Positions 27,115-37,008 of a stretch of DNA of 64,000 bases are shown one piece after another. Source of the DNA: Pantoea eucrina (GTDB taxonomy: Bacteria; Pseudomonadota; Gammaproteobacteria; Enterobacterales; Enterobacteriaceae); NCBI RefSeq assembly GCF_002095385.1, contig NZ_MIPP01000015.1, positions 1-64,000 of the forward strand, read 5' to 3'. Numbering within the stretch: position 1 is the stretch's first letter; each line of letters opens with the position of its first letter. The translations under genes were made by a program, and so were the position numbers. The notes beneath the pieces are model-generated. The model had not been told where the DNA came from. It did not search any database and saw nothing but the letters and a program-made list of their open reading frames with translations.

Positions 27115-28635
27115 TTATCCTCTTTCTTCAGCATTAACAACGGGTGTACGGCGCAGGCGCTTCAGCACCAGGCTATGCAGCAGACAGCAGACGCCGAGAT
27201 TCACGGCACCAATCAATGCCAGCCAGAGCAGATTAATCCAGCGATTCTGGTTCCACTCAATAGGCAGCAGCATGCTCAGGCCGGCAATCAGGCCCGATAC
27301 CGCCCAGATCAGCGCCACGTCGCGCGTTAGCCAGCTGAAGTGGATACCCGGCGCAAAACGACGGTGTACCAGCCATGCCCAGCCAACCAGGTAGAAAATG
27401 TTCTGCGCCAGCCACAGCCAGCCGGTTCCCAGCGCGCCGTAGTGAATCGCACACCAGATGTTAAGCGGCACCAGCAGAATGGCAAACAGGGTAAAGCCCT
27501 GCATATGGAGTTTTAGGTTGCCATTCACGTACTGCAGGTGATAGAGCAAGCCACAGATCGCCTGAATTCCGCTGCCTAAAGCGTACAGCGTCAGGACAAA
27601 AGCCATCTCATCGACAATCTGCGTTTTTTGCGTCCACGCCCAGAGCAGCGGACCCGAATAGCAGGCGATAGTGATACTGAGCGGGGCCATAAAAATGGCG
27701 ACTGCCTGCGTGGTGTAACGGTAGAGACGCAGAGATTCCGCATCGCCCTGCTGCCGGGTTTTCATGCCGGTCATGCGCGGCACAATCGCCTGCATAATCG
27801 GGCTGCTGAGCAGCAGGATACCGGTCGCCGCCGTTGCCACGACGGTAAAGGATCCGTACTCGCTCAGCGGCAGGGTTTTAGACAGCACCAGACGGTCAAT
27901 CTGCGAGATAAACGTCCAGATTGCGCTGGAGAACGCGGCGCTCAGCGCAAAGCGAATAAAAGGCCTCAGCACCTCTTTCAGGTCGCTGCGCTTCTCTTTG
28001 CGCGCGGCGCGCGGGATAAGCTGATACGCCTTCCAGATGCAGCAGCCCGCCTCGGCGATGGAGACCAGCAGCTGCCAGATAAAGAATGTCAGCACGGCGT
28101 TGGCGAAGAGCTGGATCACCAGCACCGCACCAAAGGTGCGCAGCGTGGTAATAGTCAGGTTAACGCCATTCAGCCAGACCTGATGTTCAAAGCCGATGAT
28201 CACGCTGCGATAGGGACTGGTGCGCCAGCGAATGGCCGCGGTGATCACCATAATCGCCACGGCGATAACCACATCGCCGGCCGGCAGATGACGCGCATCC
28301 AGCCAGTGTGTCGCTATCCAGGGCGTTGCCAGCCAGCCCAGCACCACCAGCACCAGCGTTGAAAAAAGGAAAAAGCGCGTCAGGGTAGTAAACAGCGCCG
28401 GAAACCAGACAAATTCTGCCTGATTAGCGCGGTAGCGCGCCGCTTCACGCATCAGCGTGGTGGAGACGCCCGCATCCAGCAGCTGCAGCCAGGTCAGTAA
28501 TATAGAAAAGAAGCCGACCAGGCCATACGCTTCCATCCCCAGATTCTGAATATAGAGCGGCACCACTAAAATACCTGACAGCGTCAGGTAGATCTGCCCG
28601 ACATAGTTGGCAATCGCATTACGTTTGATAGACAT
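27115..28635 (-). CDS. Wzx/PST-type polysaccharide flippase family membrane protein
   Basis: The 506-residue protein has about 12-14 hydrophobic helices and the pattern of the polysaccharide transporter/Wzx branch of the MOP superfamily. Examples are the start AIANYVGQIYLTLSGILVVPLYIQ, the following GMEAYGLVGFF, and LLDAGVSTTLMREAARYR. Such proteins flip undecaprenyl-linked glycans across the inner membrane. It is the first gene of a two-gene leftward unit with the glycosyltransferase. No polymerase, ligase or sugar-nucleotide genes lie nearby, so the substrate must be made elsewhere. Could also act in enterobacterial common antigen, LPS decoration or exopolysaccharide. Confidence 0.85.
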   Translation of the reverse strand: MSIKRNAIANYVGQIYLTLSGILVVPLYIQNLGMEAYGLVGFFSILLTWLQLLDAGVSTTLMREAARYRANQAEFVWFPALFTTLTRFFLFSTLVLVVLGWLATPWIATHWLDARHLPAGDVVIAVAIMVITAAIRWRTSPYRSVIIGFEHQVWLNGVNLTITTLRTFGAVLVIQLFANAVLTFFIWQLLVSIAEAGCCIWKAYQLIPRAARKEKRSDLKEVLRPFIRFALSAAFSSAIWTFISQIDRLVLSKTLPLSEYGSFTVVATAATGILLLSSPIMQAIVPRMTGMKTRQQGDAESLRLYRYTTQAVAIFMAPLSITIACYSGPLLWAWTQKTQIVDEMAFVLTLYALGSGIQAICGLLYHLQYVNGNLKLHMQGFTLFAILLVPLNIWCAIHYGALGTGWLWLAQNIFYLVGWAWLVHRRFAPGIHFSWLTRDVALIWAVSGLIAGLSMLLPIEWNQNRWINLLWLALIGAVNLGVCCLLHSLVLKRLRRTPVVNAEERG

Positions 28636-28992
28636 AAAAGTATGGGGGTCTGGGTATTTTTCTCAATGTCTTCAAGCGTGACACAAAAATGTGACAGCGC
28701 CCACAGGAGTAATTCTTAAAAACCACCTGGCATTCACGCCGCAGCTTTTTCTTAAATTCATCAATAAAAAACAGAGATTGGGCCGTTTTATCCGCCGCCG
28801 CTCTGTGGGCCCGGCTGGCAGCGCAGGCAGTAGCGTTGCGCAGGCAGCAGATCGATAGCGGGATCCGTTTGCCGTTTTAAAGCTTTTGATTGCCGGATAA
28901 ATCATTTACCCCTTTTCCGGCGCTCTGGCAGGATTAAGACAATCAGTTCTCAATTAAACGTTATCGATAACTTTTTGTTATAAGGAGCAGGT
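28636..28992. other. Intergenic stretch between the flippase and ssuE, no supported gene
   Basis: These 357 bases separate two divergent units. Several frames are open for 50-85 codons on both strands between about 28630 and 28905, but they overlap one another. The one that begins with ATG (77 codons, minus strand, 28672-28905) has no recognisable domain. Close to ssuE is a perfect palindrome GTTATCGATAAC (28960-28971), which could be an operator; TTATAAGGAG before ssuE provides the ribosome-binding site. Confidence 0.5.
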
Positions 28993-29544
28993 ATGCGGAT
29001 CTTAACGCTGGCGGGCAGCCCCCGTTTCCCTTCACGTTCGACGGCGCTGCTGACGCTCTGCCAGCGTCAGCTGGAAGCCCGGGGCGCCGAAGTTATTGCG
29101 TGGAATATTCACAATTTTCCGCCGGAAGATTTGATCCATGCCCGTTTCGACTCCCCTGCCCTGAATGCGTTTAAAGCTGACATCGCCAGCGCGACCGGCG
29201 TCATCATTTCTACTCCTGTCTATAAAGCGTCGTTTGCAGGTGCGCTAAAAACTGTCCTGGATCTGCTGCCGGAGCGGGCGCTGGAAGAAAAAGTCGTACT
29301 GCCGCTGGCAAGTGGCGGCAGCGTGGCACATATGCTGGCGCTTGATTACGGGCTTAAACCGGTACTGAGCGCGCTGAAAGCGCAGGAGGTGTTACAGGGA
29401 GTGTTTGCGCAGGATCTGCAGATTACGCATTACGACCGCCAGCCGGAATTTGCCAGCGATCTCACTTCCCGTATTGATGATGCGCTGGAGAACTTCTGGC
29501 TCGCGCTGCAGCGCCGTCATCTGCTTTTTGCCCGGGCTGTCTGA
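28993..29544 (+). CDS. ssuE: NADPH-dependent FMN reductase SsuE
   Basis: The 183-residue flavodoxin-like protein reduces FMN for the SsuD monooxygenase. The start MRILTLAGSPRFPSRSTALL contains the phosphate-binding loop, and STPVYKASFAGALKTVLDLLPERAL is the flavin-binding region, as in E. coli SsuE. AAGGAG is seven bases before the ATG. It heads the ssuEADCB operon. In E. coli the operon is induced by sulfate starvation through Cbl and CysB; no site could be assigned with certainty. Confidence 0.95.
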   Translation: MRILTLAGSPRFPSRSTALLTLCQRQLEARGAEVIAWNIHNFPPEDLIHARFDSPALNAFKADIASATGVIISTPVYKASFAGALKTVLDLLPERALEEKVVLPLASGGSVAHMLALDYGLKPVLSALKAQEVLQGVFAQDLQITHYDRQPEFASDLTSRIDDALENFWLALQRRHLLFARAV

Positions 29545-29556
29545 GGAGAGACTATC

Positions 29557-30507
29557 GTGAAACGACTTATAACGGCTCTGCTGCTCCCGGCGCTGGCTGC
29601 CCTGTTTACCCTGACGGCCAGCGCAGCGGACGCGCCTTCTCAGATCCGTATCGGCTACCAGAAAGGCTCGGTCAGCATGGTGCTGGCAAAATCGCACCGG
29701 CTGCTGGAGCAGCGTTTTCCGGCGATGGCAATTAAGTGGATTGAGTTTCCTGCCGGCCCGCAGATGCTGGAAGCGCTTAACATCGGCAGTATCGATTTAG
29801 GCAGCACCGGGGATATTCCTCCGCTCTTTGCGCAGGCCGCCGGCGCCGATCTGCTTTATGTCGGATCGGAACCCGCGAAACCTAAAGCAGAAGTGATCCT
29901 GGTACCGCAGAACAGCCCCATCCACAGCGTGGCCGATCTGAAAGGCCGCAAAGTTGCCTTTCAGAAAGGCTCCAGCTCGCACAATCTGCTGCTGCGCGCG
30001 CTGCAGCAGGCGGGTCTGAGCTTCAATGATATTCAGCCGGTCTATCTGACGCCAGCCGATGCCCGCGCGGCGTTTCAGCAGGGTAACGTTGACGCCTGGG
30101 CGATCTGGGATCCTTATTACTCAGCCGCTCTGCAGCAGGGCAATGTGCGCGTCCTCACTGACGGCAGCACGCTGAACCTGACCGGCTCTTTCTATCTGGC
30201 GACCCGACAGTTTGCTGAAGCCAGTCCCGACACCCTCAGCCAGGTGCTGGCCACCTTCAGCGAGGCGGATGCGCTGACGCAGAGCCAGCGAACGCAGAGT
30301 ATCGACCTGCTGGCGCAGGCGATGGGCCTGCCAAAACCGGTCCTGGCGAGCTATCTCGATCATCGTCCGCCTACCACGATTACCCCCGTCAGTGCACGCA
30401 CCGCCGCCGCGCAGCAGCACACTGCCGATCTGTTTTACGCCAGCCATCTGTTGCCGGTAAAACTCACCATCGCTGACCGCATCTGGCAACCCCGGACGGC
30501 CCATTAA
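29557..30507 (+). CDS. ssuA: Aliphatic sulfonate-binding protein SsuA
   Basis: The 316-residue periplasmic binding protein of the sulfonate ABC transporter starts at GTG with GAGGAGAG upstream. A signal peptide covers about residues 1-23 ([16 protein letters not shown], cleaved before ADAPSQ). The mature protein carries [31 protein letters not shown] and [15 protein letters not shown], typical of SsuA. It captures alkanesulfonates and hands them to SsuC. The gap to ssuE is 12 bases. Confidence 0.95.
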   Translation: MKRLITALLLPALAALFTLTASAADAPSQIRIGYQKGSVSMVLAKSHRLLEQRFPAMAIKWIEFPAGPQMLEALNIGSIDLGSTGDIPPLFAQAAGADLLYVGSEPAKPKAEVILVPQNSPIHSVADLKGRKVAFQKGSSSHNLLLRALQQAGLSFNDIQPVYLTPADARAAFQQGNVDAWAIWDPYYSAALQQGNVRVLTDGSTLNLTGSFYLATRQFAEASPDTLSQVLATFSEADALTQSQRTQSIDLLAQAMGLPKPVLASYLDHRPPTTITPVSARTAAAQQHTADLFYASHLLPVKLTIADRIWQPRTAH

Positions 30508-30521
30508 TAAGGAACAACACA

Positions 30522-31667
30522 ATGAGCATATCTGTTTTCTGGTTTCTTCCCACGCACGGCGATGGTCACTATCTGGGAACCGCCGAAGGCGCCCGTCCGG
30601 TGGATCACGGTTATCTGCAGCAGATAGCACAGGCCGCTGACCGGCTGGGTTTTGGCGGCGTGCTGATCCCGACCGGCCGCTCCTGCGAAGATGCCTGGCT
30701 GGTCGCTGCCTCGCTGATCCCGGTAACGCAGCGCCTGCGCTTTCTGGTGGCACTGCGTCCCGGCGTGATCTCGCCGACCCAGGCAGCGCGTCAGGCGGCA
30801 ACGCTGGATCGCCTCTCTAACGGTCGTGCGCTGTTTAACCTGGTGACCGGTGGCGATCCGGAAGAGCTGGCGGGCGATGGCGTTTTTCTCGACCATCGCG
30901 AACGCTATGCAGAATCGGCGGAATTTACCCGCATCTGGCGACGTGTTTCTGAAGGCGAAACGGTGGACTATGAGGGCAAACACGTCAAAGTGCGCGGTGC
31001 GCGCCTGATGTTCCGTTCGGTACAGCAGCCGCGTCCGCCACTCTGGTTCGGCGGCTCTTCTGATGCCGCGCAGGATCTGGCTGCTGAACAGGTTGACGTC
31101 TATCTCACCTGGGGAGAGCCGCCCGCGCTGGTTAAAGAAAAGATTGAGCAGGTACGCGCCAAAGCCGCAGCGCAGGGGCGCACGGTGCGCTTCGGTATTC
31201 GTCTGCACGTGATTGTGCGCGAAACGAACGAAGAGGCGTGGCAGGCCGCGGATCGGCTTATTTCACATCTGGATGACGCCACGATTGCCAAAGCACAGGC
31301 GGCGTTTGCGCGCACGGATTCGGTCGGACAGCAGCGGATGGCTGCCCTGCACGGCGGCCAGCGCGATAAGCTGGAGATCAGTCCGAACCTCTGGGCTGGG
31401 GTTGGCCTGGTACGCGGCGGAGCCGGTACTGCGCTGGTCGGCGACGGGCCAACTGTCGCAGAACGCATGCGCGAATATCAGGCTCTGGGGATTGAGACCT
31501 TTATCCTTTCTGGCTATCCGCATCTGGAAGAAGCGTACCGCGTTGGCGAGCTGCTGTTTCCCCATCTTGACCTGGCCGTGCCGGAAGTGCCTGCACCGCG
31601 CATCGTGCAGGCGCATGGCGAAGCCGTGGCCAATGATTTTACGCCACAGAAAGTTGCGCAAAGCTAA
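30522..31667 (+). CDS. ssuD: FMNH2-dependent alkanesulfonate monooxygenase SsuD
   Basis: The 381-residue TIM-barrel enzyme of the bacterial luciferase superfamily cleaves C1-C14 alkanesulfonates to aldehyde and sulfite. The start [20 protein letters not shown], the stretch [19 protein letters not shown] and [11 protein letters not shown] are characteristic, as is the C-terminal [14 protein letters not shown]. The same length as E. coli SsuD. It depends on reduced FMN from SsuE, encoded in the same operon, and sits 14 bases after ssuA. Confidence 0.96.
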   Translation: MSISVFWFLPTHGDGHYLGTAEGARPVDHGYLQQIAQAADRLGFGGVLIPTGRSCEDAWLVAASLIPVTQRLRFLVALRPGVISPTQAARQAATLDRLSNGRALFNLVTGGDPEELAGDGVFLDHRERYAESAEFTRIWRRVSEGETVDYEGKHVKVRGARLMFRSVQQPRPPLWFGGSSDAAQDLAAEQVDVYLTWGEPPALVKEKIEQVRAKAAAQGRTVRFGIRLHVIVRETNEEAWQAADRLISHLDDATIAKAQAAFARTDSVGQQRMAALHGGQRDKLEISPNLWAGVGLVRGGAGTALVGDGPTVAERMREYQALGIETFILSGYPHLEEAYRVGELLFPHLDLAVPEVPAPRIVQAHGEAVANDFTPQKVAQS

Positions 31668-31676
31668 GGAGTCACC

Positions 31677-32468
31677 ATGTCTGAGCAGATAAAAACGCTG
31701 CGCAATGCGCTGCTGCCCTGGCTGCTGCCGGTGGGAATAGTGGCGATATGGCAGCTCGCTTCGTCGCAGGGCTGGCTCTCCACGCGTATTTTACCGGCGC
31801 CGGAGAAAATTGTGACCGCCTTCTGGCAGCTGACCGCCAGCGGTGAACTGTGGCAGCACCTGGCCATCAGCAGCTGGCGCGCACTAATCGGTTTTGCTAT
31901 CGGCGGCACGATCGGGCTGGCGCTCGGACTCATCACCGGTACATCGCGCACCGGTGAGCGTCTGCTGGATACCTCGCTACAGATGCTGCGCAACGTGCCG
32001 CATCTGGCGCTGATCCCGCTGGTGATCCTCTGGTTTGGCATTGATGAATCGGCCAAAATTTTCCTGGTCGCACTCGGTACGCTGTTTCCGATCTACCTCA
32101 ATACCTATCACGGGATCCGCAATATCGATCGCGGGCTGATAGAGATGGCGCGCAGCTATGGCCTCTCCGGCTGGTCGCTGTTTGCGCAGGTTATCCTGCC
32201 TGGCGCCCTGCCCGGCATCATGGTCGGGGTGCGCTTTGCGCTGGGTCTGATGTGGCTGACGCTGATTGTGGCTGAAACCATCTCGGCCAACTCCGGTATC
32301 GGCTATCTGGCGATGAACGCGCGCGAATTTTTGCAAACTGACGTGGTGGTGGTGGCCATTATTCTTTATGCCCTGCTGGGCAAACTGGCAGACGTGGCGG
32401 CACAGCTGCTGGAGCGTATCTGGCTGCGCTGGCACCCGGCCTGGCAACTGAAGGAGAGCAACGCATGA
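31677..32468 (+). CDS. ssuC: Aliphatic sulfonate ABC transporter permease SsuC
   Basis: The 263-residue inner-membrane permease has about six helices and the binding-protein-dependent transport signature around [29 protein letters not shown] (EAA-type loop), which contacts the SsuB ATPase. It overlaps ssuB by four bases (ATGA), indicating coupled translation. GGAG precedes its ATG. Confidence 0.95.
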   Translation: MSEQIKTLRNALLPWLLPVGIVAIWQLASSQGWLSTRILPAPEKIVTAFWQLTASGELWQHLAISSWRALIGFAIGGTIGLALGLITGTSRTGERLLDTSLQMLRNVPHLALIPLVILWFGIDESAKIFLVALGTLFPIYLNTYHGIRNIDRGLIEMARSYGLSGWSLFAQVILPGALPGIMVGVRFALGLMWLTLIVAETISANSGIGYLAMNAREFLQTDVVVVAIILYALLGKLADVAAQLLERIWLRWHPAWQLKESNA

Positions 32469-33256
32469 GCAATGCCGTACAGAATCCGGCGCGCCTGATC
32501 AGCGGCACGCCGGTCGCCATCAGTAACCTCTCTAAGCACTATGGCAATCGTACTATTCTTGACCAGGTCAGCCTGCATATTCCGGCCGGGCAGTTTGTTG
32601 CCGTGGTCGGGCGCAGCGGCTGCGGTAAAAGCACCCTGCTGCGGCTGCTGGCCGGACTGGAAGTCGCCAGTCAGGGTGAGCTGCTGGCAGGTAACGCGCC
32701 GCTGGCCGCGGCGCGCGACGATACGCGACTGATGTTCCAGGATGCGCGTCTGCTGCCGTGGAAAAAAGTGATCGATAACGTCGGACTCGGCTTACGCGGC
32801 CGCGAATGGCGCAGCGCCGCGCTGGAGGCACTGGAGGCCGTAGGGCTTGACGATCGCGCAAATGAGTGGCCTGCTGCCCTCTCAGGTGGACAGAAGCAGC
32901 GCGTGGCGCTGGCGCGGGCGCTGATCCACCGTCCTGGCTTACTGCTGCTCGATGAACCGCTGGGCGCGCTGGATGCCTTAACCCGCATTGAGATGCAGAG
33001 GCTGATCGAATCACTCTGGCAGCAGCACAATTTTACGGTACTGCTGGTGACGCATGATGTCAGCGAGGCGGTGGCGCTGGCCGATCGGGTGTTACTGATT
33101 GAAGAGGGTAAAATCGGGCTCGACCTGTCGACCGATTTGCCGCGTCCGCGCCGCAAAGGCTCGGCTCGGCTGGCGGAGCTGGAAGCGAGCGTACTGGATC
33201 GGGTGATGACGCGCAGCGCCGCTGAGCAACCGCTGCGCTTTGCCCGGCAGCGTTAA
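32465..33256 (+). CDS. ssuB: Aliphatic sulfonate ABC transporter ATPase SsuB
   Basis: The 263-residue ATPase energises sulfonate import. Walker A is GRSGCGKST (about 49-57), the Q-loop is in [12 protein letters not shown], the signature is [15 protein letters not shown], Walker B is [12 protein letters not shown] and the switch histidine lies in [11 protein letters not shown]. It is the last gene of the operon; a strong hairpin follows eight bases later. Confidence 0.95.
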   Translation: MSNAVQNPARLISGTPVAISNLSKHYGNRTILDQVSLHIPAGQFVAVVGRSGCGKSTLLRLLAGLEVASQGELLAGNAPLAAARDDTRLMFQDARLLPWKKVIDNVGLGLRGREWRSAALEALEAVGLDDRANEWPAALSGGQKQRVALARALIHRPGLLLLDEPLGALDALTRIEMQRLIESLWQQHNFTVLLVTHDVSEAVALADRVLLIEEGKIGLDLSTDLPRPRRKGSARLAELEASVLDRVMTRSAAEQPLRFARQR

Positions 33257-33263
33257 CTGCCCT

Positions 33264-33293
33264 GCCCGCTGGCGGGTCTGTCCGCCAGCGGGC
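33264..33293. terminator. Hairpin between ssuB and zinT
   Basis: A perfect 12-base inverted repeat (core CCCGCTGGCGG / CCGCCAGCGGG, 33265-33275 and 33282-33292) lies between the two convergent stops. There is no T run on either side, so it may be a weak terminator or an mRNA-end stabilising hairpin. Confidence 0.6.
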
Positions 33294-33299
33294 TGTGCA

Positions 33300-33941
33300 T
33301 CAGTGATGCAGCAGGTCATCCACCACCTGCGCTTTACTCAGCTGGTAAGGGAAGAACGTGGGCCAGTTTTCCAGTTCATCAAACAGCGCAGCCTGCGAGA
33401 CATTACCCGTAAAGATATGAAAGTGGGATGACTTACGCGGGCTGATAATGTGATCGCTGAACTGTACAAAGTGCGGCGCTTTACTGGCTTTATCAGTGCA
33501 TTCAAACAGATAACGCACCCCTCTTTTACCGGAAACGTAGTTGAGCACCTTGTAACCTTTATAGGCATATTTACAGCTGCTGACCGCGCCTTTTTCGGTA
33601 AATTCCATCACGTCGTTTTCAATGCCGATGTCAGTAATATCGCTGGCATAGCCGATGAGATAGTACTGTTTAATGTCGCTGAACGAGCGCGTTTTATCGG
33701 CTGCCGCTTTTTTTTGAAATACCGGATCCAGTGAGCCATCTCTGGCATAGGGATAAACGGACTGCCATACCCCTTCCCAGTCGGAAAGCGGCCGATCTTT
33801 CACATCGCCATCGGCAAAGATGCCGCTGGCCGCGCGCACCTCTTTTTCACTCAGTGGAGCACCGTGCGAATGACCGCCGTGTGCAAATACCGTTGAACTG
33901 CAGGCCAGCCCCAGAAATAGTGTCCAGTACGCTACTTTCAT
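33300..33941 (-). CDS. zinT: Periplasmic zinc/cadmium-binding protein ZinT
   Basis: The 213-residue protein has a Sec signal peptide (about 1-22, ending SSTVFA) followed by the His-rich metal-binding stretch HGGHSHGAP. The rest is the lipocalin-like YodA/ZinT fold with [13 protein letters not shown] and KSSHFHIF carrying metal-ligand histidines. ZinT delivers periplasmic zinc to ZnuA during zinc starvation. The ATG at 33941 heads a proper signal peptide; a longer frame runs through the Zur box and is rejected. Its place between ssuB and pepN is not the E. coli location (yodA). It appears monocistronic. Confidence 0.95.
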   Translation of the reverse strand: MKVAYWTLFLGLACSSTVFAHGGHSHGAPLSEKEVRAASGIFADGDVKDRPLSDWEGVWQSVYPYARDGSLDPVFQKKAAADKTRSFSDIKQYYLIGYASDITDIGIENDVMEFTEKGAVSSCKYAYKGYKVLNYVSGKRGVRYLFECTDKASKAPHFVQFSDHIISPRKSSHFHIFTGNVSQAALFDELENWPTFFPYQLSKAQVVDDLLHH

Positions 33942-33969
33942 CCTAATATACTCACGCTTTGTTTTATTG

Positions 33970-33986
33970 ATGTTATAACATAACAT
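33970..33986 (-). promoter_or_regulatory. Zur box upstream of zinT
   Basis: ATGTTATAACATAACAT is 29 bases before the zinT start codon and matches the core of the enterobacterial Zur consensus (ATGTTATAnTATAACAT) at all but one specified position. It predicts repression of zinT by Zur when zinc is sufficient. Confidence 0.85.
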
Positions 33987-34087
33987 ATAAGTCAGCGTAA
34001 CGCACCCTGCCGGATTAGCGGCCAAAGTAGTGATTTATGAGAAGGTTTGGCGCGCCATACTGTAGTGCCCGCATGGCCGCAAAAGAG

Positions 34088-34115
34088 CAGCCGCAACCGG
34101 TGACGGTTGCGGCTG
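34088..34115 (-). terminator. Terminator after pepN
   Basis: A perfect 12-base stem (CAGCCGCAACCG / CGGTTGCGGCTG, loop of four) is followed on the minus strand by CTCTTTTGC. It lies eight bases beyond the pepN stop. Confidence 0.75.
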
Positions 34116-34122
34116 CGGAGGA

Positions 34123-36738
34123 TTACGCGTTCAGCGCTTTGGTGATTTTCTCATAGAGATCGCCGGAAAGATTATCCAGCCCCTTTAGCTGCTGCAGTGC
34201 CTGACGCATTAACGCCTGACGTCCTGCATCATAGCGCTTCAGGCGGATCAGGGGTTCAATCATGCGCGCGGCCACCTGCGGGTTACGCGTGTTGAGATCG
34301 GTCAGCATTTCAACCAGGAACTGATAACCGCTGCCATCCTGCGCGTGAAACGCCGCCGGGTTGCCCGCCGCGAATGCGCCAATCAGCGCCCGGATGCGGT
34401 TGGGGTTACCCATGGTGAAGGAGCGATGGTTCAGCAGCGCACGCACGTTGCGTAACACTTCTGGTGCCGGGCTGGTCGCCTGCAGCATAAACCATTTATC
34501 CATGACCAGACCGTCCTGATGCCAGCGCTCATCCCAGGCGGCCAGCAGCGCGTCGCGGCACGGCAGCTGTGCCATCACCGCTGCCGAGAGCGCCGCCAGC
34601 GCATCAGTCATATTCGTGGCGTGCGCATACTGCGCCTGAACCAGACGATCGGCCTGCGTCGTATCCCCCAGAGCCAGATAGCTCAGACAGACATTCTTCA
34701 GCGCGCGCCGGCCAATTTCCGCATGATCAACGCGATATTCGCTGCTCTGGCTGGCCAGATAGAGCGCATAGCACTCGTCGTTCAGCTCGTTTGCCAGCGT
34801 GCGCATCAGCGCATGGCGTACGGCGGCAATCGCCTGTGGATCGATGATGTCGAACAGCTCTGCTATCTCATTTTCTGATGGCAGGGTCAGGATCAGCGCC
34901 ATCAGCGCCGGATCGCCCTGCTCATCCAGCAGCACCGCCCGGAAAGCGTCAGCAACGTGCAGAGGCAGCGATAGCGGCTGGCCCTGCTGGTAGCGCGCGA
35001 CGTTGAGACGAATATAGGTTGCGAGCAGACTCTGCGCCGCATCCCAGCGGGAAAACTCATTGCTCGCGTGACGCATCAGGAAGGTGAGCTGTGCGTCGCT
35101 CCACTTATAATCGAGTTTTACCGGTGCAGAGAATTCACGCAACAGTGACGGCACCGGCTGAAAATAGACGTTATCAAAGACAAACGTCTGGAACGCCTGC
35201 GTCACGTTCAGCACGTGATGTACCGGCTGGCCGTTATGCTGCAGCGGGATCACTTTGCCTTCGTTATCGTAGAGTTCGATATCCAGCGGAATGTGCAGCG
35301 GCAGCTTCTCCTGACCATCTGCGGTTGGCGGCGTATGCTGGGTCACGTGCAGGGTATACTGCTCCAGCTCCGGATTATAGTCATCGCGCACGCTCAAGAC
35401 CGGCGTGCCTGACTGGCTGTACCAGCGACGGAACTGGGTTAAATCGACGCCAGAGGCATCTTCCATCGCCTGGACAAAATCGTCGCAGGTTGCCGCACTG
35501 CCGTCGTGACGTTCGAAGTAGCACTGCATGCCCTGCTGAAACTTCTCTTCACCCAGCAGCGTGTGCATCATGCGGATCACTTCCGATCCCTTCTCATACA
35601 CCGTCAGGGTATAGAAGTTATTCATCTCTATAACCTGATCCGGCCGGATCGGGTGCGCCATCGGGCTGGCATCTTCGGCAAACTGCGCACCGCGCATCAC
35701 CCGCACGTTATCAATACGATTCACCGCGCGGGAGCCGAGATCGGAGCTGAATTCCTGATCGCGGAATACCGTCAGACCCTCTTTCAGGCTGAGCTGGAAC
35801 CAGTCGCGACAGGTGACGCGGTTACCGGTCCAGTTATGGAAATACTCATGGCCGATCACCGCCTCGATGCCGAGATAATCTTTATCCGTCGCGGTTTCCG
35901 CTTTTGCCAGCACATATTTGGAGTTAAAGACGTTGAGGCCTTTGTTCTCCATCGCGCCCATATTGAAGAAATCCACGGCGACAATCATAAAGATATCGAG
36001 GTCATATTCGAGACCAAAACGCTCTTCATCCCACTTCATGCTGGCTTTCAGCGAGGTCATTGCCCAGTCGGCACGATCGAGATTACCGCGGTCAACAAAG
36101 ATCTCCAGCGCGACGTCGCGCCCTGAACGGGTGGTAAAACTGTCGCGCAGCACATCAAAATCACCTGCCACCAGCGCAAACAGATAGCAGGGTTTCGGGA
36201 ACGGATCCTGCCACGTCACCCAGTGACGCCCGTCGTCCAGCTCGCCGCTCTTTAGCTTGTTACCGTTGGAGAGCAGATACGGGTAGCGCACCGGGTCGGC
36301 CCGGAGCGTGGTGGTAAAGCGCGCCAGAACGTCAGGACGATCCAGGTACCAGGTGATGTGCCGGAAACCCTCCGCCTCACACTGGGTGCAGAGCGCCTCG
36401 CCCGACTGATACAGCCCTTCCAGCGCGCTGTTTTTAGCCGGATGGATCAGGTTTACAATGCGCAGCGTGAAGTTGTCAGGCAGCTGACTGAGGATCAGCG
36501 CCCCCGCCTCTTCGCGATAGTGCGGCCAGGGCGCGCCATCTACCGTCAGCTCAACCAGCGTTAACGCTTCACCATCAAGATGCAGATCGGCGTCTGCTGC
36601 GCCGAGACGTTTGACCTGACTGATGGCTGTTACGCGTGTTTCTGTTGCATCCAGATCAAACGTCAGGTCGATATCCGTAATGGTGTAATCAGGCACCCGG
36701 TAGTCGTGGCGATATTTAATGTGCGGCTGTTGCGTCAT
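34123..36738 (-). CDS. pepN: Aminopeptidase N
   Basis: The 871-residue M1-family zinc metallopeptidase is the main cytoplasmic aminopeptidase and acts late in protein turnover. The exopeptidase motif is GAMEN, the zinc site is HEYFHNWTGNR with the third ligand glutamate in the LKEGLTVFRDQEFSSD stretch, and the catalytic tyrosine lies in NNFYTLTVYEKG. The start MTQQPHIKYRHDYR matches E. coli PepN (870). An ATG five codons earlier is less likely. It is divergent from pncB. Confidence 0.96.
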   Translation of the reverse strand: MTQQPHIKYRHDYRVPDYTITDIDLTFDLDATETRVTAISQVKRLGAADADLHLDGEALTLVELTVDGAPWPHYREEAGALILSQLPDNFTLRIVNLIHPAKNSALEGLYQSGEALCTQCEAEGFRHITWYLDRPDVLARFTTTLRADPVRYPYLLSNGNKLKSGELDDGRHWVTWQDPFPKPCYLFALVAGDFDVLRDSFTTRSGRDVALEIFVDRGNLDRADWAMTSLKASMKWDEERFGLEYDLDIFMIVAVDFFNMGAMENKGLNVFNSKYVLAKAETATDKDYLGIEAVIGHEYFHNWTGNRVTCRDWFQLSLKEGLTVFRDQEFSSDLGSRAVNRIDNVRVMRGAQFAEDASPMAHPIRPDQVIEMNNFYTLTVYEKGSEVIRMMHTLLGEEKFQQGMQCYFERHDGSAATCDDFVQAMEDASGVDLTQFRRWYSQSGTPVLSVRDDYNPELEQYTLHVTQHTPPTADGQEKLPLHIPLDIELYDNEGKVIPLQHNGQPVHHVLNVTQAFQTFVFDNVYFQPVPSLLREFSAPVKLDYKWSDAQLTFLMRHASNEFSRWDAAQSLLATYIRLNVARYQQGQPLSLPLHVADAFRAVLLDEQGDPALMALILTLPSENEIAELFDIIDPQAIAAVRHALMRTLANELNDECYALYLASQSSEYRVDHAEIGRRALKNVCLSYLALGDTTQADRLVQAQYAHATNMTDALAALSAAVMAQLPCRDALLAAWDERWHQDGLVMDKWFMLQATSPAPEVLRNVRALLNHRSFTMGNPNRIRALIGAFAAGNPAAFHAQDGSGYQFLVEMLTDLNTRNPQVAARMIEPLIRLKRYDAGRQALMRQALQQLKGLDNLSGDLYEKITKALNA

Positions 36739-37008
36739 ATATCCTTCTCGCATCGTTGTTATGTTGAGGCCATCCTGTTGCGGTGGCGCAAATATCTCAA
36801 AGTCTAAGCGGCCTGACGGCGAGTTGCCATGCGCAATGCGCGCTGGCGCAGAAAAGGCTACAATTCAGTAACAATGGCACAATTGACCCTCGACCCGCCA
36901 CCTGCAAATGTGGTGTGATCGCAGAGATTACTGTTTTATACTCCTGCGTCTTTAGGATTTTGTTAAACACCGGGCTCTGCTCCGCGGAAGAGGATGCTGA
37001 AACGCACC

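Noticed and set aside
28672-28905. 77-codon minus-strand frame with several cysteines between the flippase and ssuE
   Set aside because: Two other frames over the same bases are also open (one with CxxC-like pairs, one on the plus strand), none has a good ribosome-binding site with a start codon, and none resembles a family I know.
33264-33293. Possible REP/BIME-type repeat at the ssuB-zinT junction
   Set aside because: A single GC-rich hairpin with no second copy that I can see in the window; it behaves like a transcript-end hairpin.
33942-34025. 28-residue N-terminal extension of ZinT
   Set aside because: It translates the Zur box and promoter and would bury the signal peptide.
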